Assembly (NCBI GenBank): GCA_900771995.1
Contig: CAAGQC010000103.1
Coordinates: 1-22,255, forward strand
Direction: 5' to 3'
Source of the DNA: Lachnospiraceae bacterium
Lineage (GTDB): Bacteria > Bacillota > Clostridia > Lachnospirales > Lachnospiraceae
DNA length: 22,255 bases
The notes beneath the pieces were generated by a model. That model was given only the letters and a program-made list of their open reading frames with translations, did no database searches and was not told the DNA's origin. Below are positions 1 through 5,946 of this stretch, piece after piece. Numbering within the stretch: the first letter of the stretch is position 1; each line of letters begins with the position of its first letter. Position numbers and translations under genes: made by a program.

Positions 1-13
1 AAGAAACGAGGTC

Positions 14-181
14 ATGAAAGTATTACTTATAAACGGTAGTCCTCATAAGGAAGGCTGTACTTATACAGCATTATGCGAAGTATCAGAGGATCTTAACCAG
101 AATGGTTTTGCAGGCCCCGCAACAGTTACAGTTGCAGCAATTTTATTATTCATACAGTTCATAAAAATCATCCGTGCGTAA
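14..181 (+). pseudogene. Truncated flavodoxin-like NAD(P)H/FMN reductase fragment
   Basis: This reading frame encodes 55 residues. The first 32 or so, beginning MKVLLINGSPHKEGCTYTAL, are the classic start of flavodoxin-fold NADPH-dependent FMN reductases: a beta strand followed by the NGSPHKEG phosphate-binding loop for FMN. Family members are normally about 180-220 residues. Here the similarity stops after residue 32 and the frame continues into an unrelated hydrophobic tail (AAILLFIQFIKI) before a stop. The most likely reading is a gene remnant joined to other DNA by a deletion or rearrangement. The stretch is AT-rich compared with the rest of the window, and it lacks the strong Shine-Dalgarno sequences seen downstream. 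The family is clear; the broken state is inferred from the missing body of the protein. Confidence 0.6.
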
Positions 182-190
182 AACGGTAGT
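31..190. repeat. 10-bp direct repeat flanking the fragment
   Basis: The string AAACGGTAGT occurs at 31-40, inside the flavoprotein remnant, and again at 181-190, directly after its stop codon. The copies lie 150 bases apart in the same orientation. An exact 10-mer repeated within 200 bases is unlikely by chance, although AT-rich DNA weakens the argument. It could be a scar of the rearrangement that broke the gene. Confidence 0.4.
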
Positions 191-252
191 TGTTTATATA
201 CTATGCAGAAAGGCAGGATATGAGAAAAGGTCATCGAAGTTTCGAGGGTTTG

Positions 253-281
253 TTGACAGGTTCTTTTTTCTACAATAAAAT
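253..281 (+). promoter_or_regulatory. Sigma-70/SigA-type promoter for the TetR gene
   Basis: TTGACA at 253-258, a perfect -35 element, is followed after exactly 17 bases by TAAAAT at 276-281 (one mismatch to TATAAT). Transcription would begin near 288, about 27 bases before the start codon at 315. The short leader contains a purine-rich Shine-Dalgarno sequence (GAAGGA at 301-306). The overlapping TACAAT at 271-276 would leave only a 12-base spacer and is less likely to be the -10 element. Confidence 0.7.
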
Positions 282-314
282 GATTAGTAAGAAAGCATTA
301 GAAGGAAAAGAGAA

Positions 315-980
315 ATGGGAAAATCAGAGAAACAGATGGAAAAAGAGCGGGAGCGGAATCAGAGGATCATTGATACGGCATTCCGGCTTTTTGTGGAAAA
401 GAAAATAGAAGCGGTCAGTATGGATGAGGTAGCGAAGGAAGCCGGTGTAGGACGGGCTACATTGTTCCGCTGTTATTCCAATAAGACGGAACTGGTCATT
501 GCGGTCTGTGCAGCAAAATGGAAGGAATATCTGGATCGTCTGGATGAGACGCGCCCCATTTCATCGGTACATGACATTCCGGCCATCGGAAGATTTGTTT
601 TTACGCTGGACAGTTATATCGGAATGTACCAGAATCATAAGGATCTGTTGCAGTATAATGACAACTTCAACAATTATGTAACACACCAGACCGTACAGGA
701 AGAAGAACTGGAGAATTTCCATGCTTCCCTGAATTCCGTCAATACGAGACTTCATATGATGTATGCGAAGGCGAAGGAGGACAAGACCTTGCGGACGGAT
801 ATTCCGGAGGAACAGTTCCTGCGTGTAACGGTGCACACCATGATGGCGGCGTGTACCCATTACGCCGGCGGATTTATCTGGGGCGCAACGGATAATAAAG
901 ATTATACGGAGGATCTGTTGCTGTTGAAGGAAATGATTCTGAACTATGCCCGGAATGACAAATCCGGCGATTTCAGTTGA
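315..980 (+). CDS. TetR/AcrR-family transcriptional regulator
   Basis: The gene encodes 221 residues, the usual size for a TetR repressor. The DNA-binding domain is at residues 15-60. A first helix (RIIDTAFRLFVEKK) is followed by the helix-turn-helix at about 33-56 with the typical VSMDEVAKEAGVGRATLFRC pattern, ending in the YSNKTEL signature that opens helix 4. The rest is an all-helical ligand-binding and dimerisation domain of unrecognised specificity. The start at 315 has GAAGGA eight bases upstream and lies just below a strong promoter at 253-281. The gene ends nine bases before the -35 element of the cobalamin operon and no terminator separates them. It could regulate itself or the neighbouring operon; neither operator nor ligand can be read from the sequence. 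Its family is certain, its target unknown. Confidence 0.9.
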   Translation: MGKSEKQMEKERERNQRIIDTAFRLFVEKKIEAVSMDEVAKEAGVGRATLFRCYSNKTELVIAVCAAKWKEYLDRLDETRPISSVHDIPAIGRFVFTLDSYIGMYQNHKDLLQYNDNFNNYVTHQTVQEEELENFHASLNSVNTRLHMMYAKAKEDKTLRTDIPEEQFLRVTVHTMMAACTHYAGGFIWGATDNKDYTEDLLLLKEMILNYARNDKSGDFS

Positions 981-988
981 GGGGTCTA

Positions 989-1017
989 TTGCATCTTTCA
1001 AAAATCTGTGTTATAGT
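989..1017 (+). promoter_or_regulatory. Promoter of the riboswitch-controlled cobalamin operon
   Basis: TTGCAT at 989-994 (four of six matches to TTGACA) is followed after 17 bases by TATAGT at 1012-1017 (five of six matches to TATAAT). Transcription would begin near 1024, some 15 bases before the first pairing stem of the riboswitch, so the whole aptamer lies in the leader. The position immediately upstream of the aptamer supports the call. Confidence 0.65.
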
Positions 1018-1038
1018 AGCCACAATTAAATATGGAGT

Positions 1039-1208
1039 ATTTAGGTGCCGGAGCAGTCACGTAAGTAATTGGCTCCGGTGAAAAGGGAAGCAGGTGTAAA
1101 TCCTGCACGAACTCGTCACCGTAATTAGGGAGCTGAAGCCGATAGATCACTGGGAAACTGGGAAGATGGCGGATGCAATGATCTTCAAGCCGGGAGACCT
1201 GCCTGAAT
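1039..1208 (+). promoter_or_regulatory. Adenosylcobalamin (B12) riboswitch aptamer
   Basis: The conserved B12 element core GAAGCAGGTGTAAATCCTGC lies at 1087-1106 and forms a hairpin with stem GCAGG/CCTGC. The family's other landmarks follow in order: a CACTGGGAAACTGGGAAGA segment at 1148-1166 and the 3' core GGGAGACCTGCC at 1192-1203. Stem P1 is formed by ATTTAGG at 1039-1045 pairing with CCTGAAT at 1202-1208, with one G-U pair, which fixes the borders. An early stem pairs GCCGGAGC (from 1047) with GGCTCCGG (1071-1078). The aptamer is about 170 nt, a full-length size for this class. It precedes cobalamin genes and a terminator, so binding of adenosylcobalamin should switch the operon off. Confidence 0.93.
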
Positions 1209-1307
1209 GCTGTACAGAAACATTTGTTTCAGAGCCACGAGTAACTGGTTGTACGTGTAGAATGCAGAAGTGACAGAAGACTTTTTGTATTCGTTTCCAA
1301 TGTGTAC

Positions 1308-1346
1308 AAACCCTTTACCTGATATAGGAAAGGGTTTTTGTTTTTG
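1308..1346 (+). terminator. Intrinsic terminator, riboswitch expression platform
   Basis: The left arm AAACCCTTTACCT at 1308-1320 pairs with AGGAAAGGGTTT at 1326-1337 around the loop GATAT, leaving one bulged A. The stem is followed by the T-rich run TTTTTGTTTTTG up to 1346. It sits about 100 bases after the aptamer and about 95 bases before the first start codon. This is the arrangement expected for transcriptional attenuation rather than translational control. The left arm can also pair with 1077-1087 in the aptamer core, a possible antiterminator. Confidence 0.85.
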
Positions 1347-1388
1347 TTGCGAAAAAACATGTTTCTGACTTACATATTTGATAATACC

Positions 1389-1427
1389 GGGGCAAGCCCC
1401 AAAATCAAAAGAGACAGAAAAACTGTC
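1389..1427 (+). other. Two small hairpins in the leader before cbiK
   Basis: GGGGCAAGCCCC at 1389-1400 can form a four-pair GC stem. GACAG-AAAAA-CTGTC at 1413-1427 forms a five-pair stem that ends directly before the strong Shine-Dalgarno sequence AGGAGG of cbiK (about 1429-1434). No T-run follows, so they are not terminators. They may stabilise the mRNA end or keep the ribosome binding site open; this is inference from position only. Confidence 0.35.
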
Positions 1428-1439
1428 AGAGGAGGAAAC

Positions 1440-2684
1440 ATGAAAAAAAGAATCGTAGCAGTAGTACTGGCAAGCGTACTGGGTGCTGTATGCGTCACCG
1501 GATGCGGAAATACCCAGGCAACCGTAGAAAGCACTGTACAGGCAAGCAGCGAGGCACAGACCACACAGGCAGCAGAGACCACAACAGCAGCTACCGAGAG
1601 CAGCGAAGATGCAGATCAGGCAGCAGCCGATGAAGTGGCAGCACTGATCGACGCCATTTATGTGCAGGAGAGAAATGAAAATACGGATCAGCAGTGTGCC
1701 GATGCCAAGGCAGCATGGGATGCACTGACCGACGCACAGAAGGAACTGGTAGAGGGAGAAGAGGCAGATCCCGATTATTTCGGCAGAGATACCGGTGATG
1801 CTTCCAAGGATGATCCCCGCAACCAGGATGAGATCGGTGAGAACGAGATCCTGGTAGTAAGCTTTGGTACTTCCTTTAACGACAGCCGTGTGGCAGATAT
1901 CAAAGGCATCGAGGACGCTATCGCAGCAGCCAATCCCGACTGGTCTGTAAGAAGAGCATTTACCGCACAGATCATCATCAACCACATACAGGCAAGAGAT
2001 GACGAGCACATCGATAACGTAGAGCAGGCTCTGGATCGTGCCGTAGCCAACGGTGTCAAGAATCTGGTGGTACAGCCCACTCATCTGATGCATGGTGCAG
2101 AGTATGACGAACTGATGGAAGCGGTAGAAGCGTACAAAGACCAGTTTGAATCTGTAAAAGTGGCTGAGCCTCTGTTAGGTGAAGTCGGCGCAGATGCAAC
2201 CGTAGTAAACGATGACAAGAAGGCCGTTGCAGAAGAACTGACTGCAGAAGCAGTGAAGATCGCAGGCTATGACAGTCTGGACGCTGCCAAGGAAGACGGC
2301 GTGGCATTCGTATTCATGGGTCACGGAACTTCTCACACTGCAAAGATCTCCTACAGCCAGATGCAGTCTCAGATGAACGATCTCGGTTATGATAACGTAT
2401 TTATCGGAACCGTAGAAGGTGAGCCGGAAGAGACCGCTTGTGAAGAAGTCATCAAGGCTGTTGCAGAAGCAGGTTACACCAAAGTGGTTCTTCGTCCTCT
2501 GATGGTAGTAGCAGGAGACCATGCCAATAATGATATGGCAGGCGAGGATGAGGATTCCTGGTTAAGCCAGTTCAACGCTTCCGGTAAGTTCAACAGCGTG
2601 GATACCCAGATCGCAGGCCTCGGCGAGATCAAGGCTATCCAGGATCTGTATGTGGCACATACCGCTGCAGCAATGGCAGAATAA
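1440..2684 (+). CDS. cbiK: Exported lipoprotein sirohydrochlorin cobaltochelatase
   Basis: CbiK inserts Co(II) into sirohydrochlorin at the start of the anaerobic cobalamin route. The chelatase domain covers residues 136-414 of this 414-residue protein: ILVVSFGTSFNDSR at its start, PTHLMHG at 213-219, FMGHGTSH at 292-299, GTVEGEP at 323-329 and VVAGDHANNDMAGED at 356-370. His295 and His361 match the two metal-binding histidines known in Salmonella CbiK. The N-terminus is unlike the cytoplasmic enzyme. It has a lysine/arginine start, a hydrophobic core and the lipobox VTGC with Cys22. A Thr/Ala/Glu/Ser-rich tether (23-65) and a short helical stretch (AKAAWDALTDAQKELV) typical of Gram-positive surface proteins follow. 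The protein should be lipid-anchored outside the membrane. The start at 1440 has AGGAGG upstream. It is first in the riboswitch operon, and its codons avoid CGG, suggesting high expression. Confidence 0.9.
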   Translation: MKKRIVAVVLASVLGAVCVTGCGNTQATVESTVQASSEAQTTQAAETTTAATESSEDADQAAADEVAALIDAIYVQERNENTDQQCADAKAAWDALTDAQKELVEGEEADPDYFGRDTGDASKDDPRNQDEIGENEILVVSFGTSFNDSRVADIKGIEDAIAAANPDWSVRRAFTAQIIINHIQARDDEHIDNVEQALDRAVANGVKNLVVQPTHLMHGAEYDELMEAVEAYKDQFESVKVAEPLLGEVGADATVVNDDKKAVAEELTAEAVKIAGYDSLDAAKEDGVAFVFMGHGTSHTAKISYSQMQSQMNDLGYDNVFIGTVEGEPEETACEEVIKAVAEAGYTKVVLRPLMVVAGDHANNDMAGEDEDSWLSQFNASGKFNSVDTQIAGLGEIKAIQDLYVAHTAAAMAE

Positions 2685-2716
2685 TAAGGAATAAAATTAA
2701 GGATATAAAATAAAGA

Positions 2717-3664
2717 ATGAAAGCAAAGACATTAATGAATAAGATCATAGTAGTGGGCGGACTGAGTGCCTGCCTGCTGCTTGGCGGATGTGGTGCCGGT
2801 CAGACAGCGGATGTGGCATCCGCAGAAAGCACCGTCGCTGCCACACAGGAAAGTACAGAAACGTCGGCAGAAAGCACAGAAGCAACAGTGGAAACCGTGA
2901 CTGCAGAAGCCGCTCAGACCGAGGCACAGCTTCCCGATGGTGTCTACACCGCAGAGTTTTCCACCGACAGCTCCATGTTTCATGTCAGCGAAGCCTGTGA
3001 CGGCAAGGGAACCCTGACGGTAAAGGATGGCGTTATGACCATTCACATTTCCTTAGGTTCCAAGAAGATCCTGAATCTCTATCCGGGGCTGGCAGAAGAT
3101 GCAGCGAAGGAAGGTGCAGTACTGCTGGAGCCCACCACGGATACGGTGACCTACAGTGACGGTATGACGGAAGAAGTCTATGGCTTTGATGTTCCCGTTC
3201 CTGTGATCGGAGAAGAATTCGATCTGGCACTGATCGGCACCAAGGGAAAATGGTACGATCATAAGGTCGTAGTATCTGATCCGGTGGCAGAGGACAGCGA
3301 GGATACCGCAAGTGCTTTTGATCTGAGCACCGTAGAGAACGGCAGCTACACCATCGAACTGACCATGGAGGGCGGAAGCGGCAGAGCCAGCATCCAGTCC
3401 CCCGCACAGATCACAGTAGCTGATGGAACAGCAACGGCCACTTTGGAATGGAGCAGCCCGAACTATGACTACATGCTGGTGAAGGGTGAAAAATATCTGC
3501 CGGTGAACACCGAGGGCAATTCCGTATTTGAAGTTCCGGTGGAAGCATTGGATGCACCGCTTACCATGATCGGTGATACCGTGGCAATGAGTACACCTCA
3601 TGAAGTGGAATATACCGTGACTTTCCACTCCGATACTCTTCAGAGTGCAGAGAGCGGTAAGTAA
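2717..3664 (+). CDS. Lipoprotein with two NEAT-like beta-rich domains
   Basis: This 315-residue protein has a lipoprotein signal (lipobox LGGC, Cys25) and a Ser/Thr/Glu/Ala-rich tether to about residue 70. Two beta-rich domains follow, at about 72-190 and 207-306. Each opens with a DGVYT or NGSYT phrase and a TVKDG or TVADG turn. Domain 1 contains SSMFHV (85-90) and KGKWYDHKVVV (176-186). These recall the N-terminal Ser-x-Met helix and the C-terminal YDHKY-type strand of NEAT haem-binding domains (iron-transport-associated domain). The match is by eye, so I call it NEAT-like only. It lies 32 bases after cbiK and 23 before a substrate-binding protein, so a surface receptor that captures a tetrapyrrole or corrinoid and hands it on is plausible. 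Its ribosome binding site (AAGGA at 2699-2703) is weak and distant. Confidence 0.6.
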   Translation: MKAKTLMNKIIVVGGLSACLLLGGCGAGQTADVASAESTVAATQESTETSAESTEATVETVTAEAAQTEAQLPDGVYTAEFSTDSSMFHVSEACDGKGTLTVKDGVMTIHISLGSKKILNLYPGLAEDAAKEGAVLLEPTTDTVTYSDGMTEEVYGFDVPVPVIGEEFDLALIGTKGKWYDHKVVVSDPVAEDSEDTASAFDLSTVENGSYTIELTMEGGSGRASIQSPAQITVADGTATATLEWSSPNYDYMLVKGEKYLPVNTEGNSVFEVPVEALDAPLTMIGDTVAMSTPHEVEYTVTFHSDTLQSAESGK

Positions 3665-3687
3665 TACAAACAATAGGATGAATTCTT

Positions 3688-4875
3688 ATGTCAGGAAGAA
3701 ATAGAAGAAAATGGATCTATGTTCTGCTTCTTATGGGACTGCTGGGGCTTAACGGCTGCGGCAGTCCTTCTTCTGCTTCTGTGGAGATGTCTTCGCAGGC
3801 ATCTGCCGGGGCGGTTTCCACGGTGGCGGAGCAGACAGAACTGGTAAAGACAGGCAGCATGGAGCTGCAATATGCGGAAAATTTTACGGTGGATTATTAT
3901 GAGGGCGGATATAAGATGCTGACCACACTGCCGGATGAGAAAAAGTATCTTCTGGTGCCGGAGGGGCAGAAGGCTCCCGAAGATCTGGAGGAAGATGCCT
4001 GCGTTTTACAGGAGCCGTTAGACCATATTTATCTGGTGGCATCCGGGGTGATGGACATGTTCGCCTCCGTGGATGCGGTGGATCAGATCCGGTTCTCCGG
4101 GCAGAAGCAGGAGAACTGGTACATTCAGAAGGCAAAGGATGCCATGGCGGCGGGGACTATGATCTATGCCGGAAAATACAGCAAACCGGACTATGAACTG
4201 CTGGTGTCCGAAGGCTGTGATCTGGCCATCGAGAACCGGATGATCACCCATTCTCCGGAGGTGGTGGAGATGCTTCAAGGCTTTGAGATCCCGGTGATGA
4301 TCGAATATTCCAGCTACGAACAGCACCCCCTGGGAAAAGTGGAATGGGTAAAATTCTTCGGAGCCCTGACCGACAGGGAAGCGGAGGCGGAAGCCGCCTT
4401 TGCGGAGCAGACAGAGATTCTGGAAAAGGTCAGCAGCGGGGAAAAAACAGGGAAGACCATAGCCTTTTTCTATGTCACTTCCAATGGACTGATCCAGGTA
4501 CGACAGAGCACGGATTATATTCCGAAGCTGATCGAACTGGCGGGGGGAAGATATATTTTTGAGGATCTGGAGGACAGCGGAAGCGGACGCTCCACGCTGA
4601 ACATGCAGGTCGAGGATTTTTATGCCGGGGCAAAGGATGCAGACATCCTGATCTACAACAGTTCCATTGACGGTGGGGTGACCACGGTGGAGGAACTGAT
4701 CGGCAAATGCAATATTTTAAAGGATTTCAAAGCGGTACAGGAAGGGCAGGTCTATTGCACCACCAACGATATGTACCAGCAGTCCATGGCAATCGGGTAT
4801 TTGTTGCAGGACATGCATACGGTATTGACACAAGGCGATACCGGGGAACTGCGCTATCTGTTCCCGTTACAGTAG
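3688..4875 (+). CDS. ABC transporter substrate-binding lipoprotein, BtuF/FecB-like
   Basis: This 395-residue lipoprotein (lipobox LNGC, Cys24) has the helical-backbone receptor fold of iron-siderophore, haem and B12 binding proteins (COG0614 type). Residues 66-200 form the first lobe. IEYSSYEQHPLGKVEWVKFF at 205-224 opens the long linking helix (to about 250), a phrase typical of the family. Residues 256-395 form the second lobe, with VRQSTDYIPKLIELAGGRYI and the usual DADILIYNSS and FKAVQEGQVYCT strands. It would bind substrate outside the membrane and deliver it to the permease encoded next. Family and partner are clear. The substrate is not readable from sequence, but B12 riboswitch control favours a corrinoid, a cobalt tetrapyrrole or cobalt itself over a siderophore. 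Confidence 0.88.
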   Translation: MSGRNRRKWIYVLLLMGLLGLNGCGSPSSASVEMSSQASAGAVSTVAEQTELVKTGSMELQYAENFTVDYYEGGYKMLTTLPDEKKYLLVPEGQKAPEDLEEDACVLQEPLDHIYLVASGVMDMFASVDAVDQIRFSGQKQENWYIQKAKDAMAAGTMIYAGKYSKPDYELLVSEGCDLAIENRMITHSPEVVEMLQGFEIPVMIEYSSYEQHPLGKVEWVKFFGALTDREAEAEAAFAEQTEILEKVSSGEKTGKTIAFFYVTSNGLIQVRQSTDYIPKLIELAGGRYIFEDLEDSGSGRSTLNMQVEDFYAGAKDADILIYNSSIDGGVTTVEELIGKCNILKDFKAVQEGQVYCTTNDMYQQSMAIGYLLQDMHTVLTQGDTGELRYLFPLQ

Positions 4876-4927
4876 GCAATTCAAAAATCGGAAACAGAGC
4901 GCAAGAGAAAGATAAAAGGAGAAAAAC

Positions 4928-5944
4928 ATGCAGCAGCGCAGAAAAATAAGATATCTCATAGCATTTGTCCTATTGACGGCAGGTATTGTTGTGCTGTTGC
5001 TTTGCAATATAGGAATCGGAACAGTGAAGATCCCGATTTCAGAAATACTGACCACAGGGAGAAACCAGGAAGGCATGAATGCCAGGATCCTGTGGGAGAT
5101 TCGTCTGCCCAGGACGCTGGCGGCGGGAATTCTGGGGGGAGCACTGGCACTGGCCGGATATCTGCTTCAGACCTTTTTCCATAATCCCATAGCCGGGCCG
5201 TTCGTACTGGGAATTTCTTCCGGAGCGAAGATGGTGGTGGCACTGGTGATGGTGTTTTTATTGGGGAATACCATCCGGATAAGTTCCGGCCTGCTGATTC
5301 TGGCGGCATTTCTGGGAGCCATGCTGTCCATGGGTTTCGTGCTTCTCATGGCGAGAAAGGTAGACAGTATGTCCATGCTGGTGGTCAGCGGTGTGATGAT
5401 CGGCTACATCTGTTCCGCCATCACGGAACTGGTGGTGACCTTTGCAGAGGATGCGGATATCGTGAATCTTCACAACTGGTCCAGAGGAAGCTTTTCCGGA
5501 ATGACCTGGGACAATGTGAAGGTCATGAGCATCGTGGTGGCAGTGACTTTTCTGCTGGTGATCCTGCTGGCGAAGCCTCTGGAAGCCTATCAGCTGGGAG
5601 AGACTTATGCACAGAATCTTGGAGTGAACATCCGGACGCTGCGGATCCTGCTGGTGGTGCTGTCCAGTGTGCTTTCGGCATGCATCGTGGCATTTGCCGG
5701 ACCGATTTCCTTCGTGGGAATCGCTGTGCCGCAGCTGATCCGTAAATTATTCGGCACTACAAAGCCGTTACTCATGATACCGGCCTGTTTCCTGGGAGGC
5801 AGTGTATTCTGCCTGTTCTGCGATCTGTTGGCCAGGACATGGATGGCTCCCACGGAACTCAGCATCAGCACAGTGACGGCAATCTTCGGAGCACCGGTGG
5901 TATTGTGGATCATGATATCACGGAACAGACGGGAGCGTGGATAA
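4928..5944 (+). CDS. FecCD/BtuC-family ABC transporter permease
   Basis: This 338-residue integral membrane protein has about ten hydrophobic segments. It carries the family signature RLPRTLAAGILGGALALAGY at 59-78 followed by HNPIAGPFVLGISSGA at 85-100. The coupling region is FAGPISFVGIAVPQLIRKLF near 256-275, and the C-terminus has the typical APTELSISTVTAIFGAPV phrase at 307-324. Such permeases form a homodimer that passes B12, haem or iron chelates across the membrane. The start at 4928 has AAAGGAG seven bases upstream. The gene ends two bases before the ATPase start, so the two are translationally linked. Family certain, substrate inferred from context. Confidence 0.92.
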   Translation: MQQRRKIRYLIAFVLLTAGIVVLLLCNIGIGTVKIPISEILTTGRNQEGMNARILWEIRLPRTLAAGILGGALALAGYLLQTFFHNPIAGPFVLGISSGAKMVVALVMVFLLGNTIRISSGLLILAAFLGAMLSMGFVLLMARKVDSMSMLVVSGVMIGYICSAITELVVTFAEDADIVNLHNWSRGSFSGMTWDNVKVMSIVVAVTFLLVILLAKPLEAYQLGETYAQNLGVNIRTLRILLVVLSSVLSACIVAFAGPISFVGIAVPQLIRKLFGTTKPLLMIPACFLGGSVFCLFCDLLARTWMAPTELSISTVTAIFGAPVVLWIMISRNRRERG

Positions 5945-5946
5945 CT

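Noticed and set aside
190..408. Small plus-strand frame before and into the TetR gene
   Set aside because: It overlaps the TetR start in another frame, spans the promoter and has no family resemblance.
1338..1439. Upstream extension of cbiK from a TTG inside the terminator
   Set aside because: It starts in the terminator stem and lacks a ribosome binding site. The ATG at 1440 has AGGAGG and gives a perfect signal peptide.
1185..2093. Long minus-strand reading frame of about 300 codons opposite cbiK
   Set aside because: It is antisense to a convincing CbiK gene and the riboswitch leader, is unusually rich in Cys, Leu and Ser as shadows of GCA-rich codons are, and has no recognisable domain.
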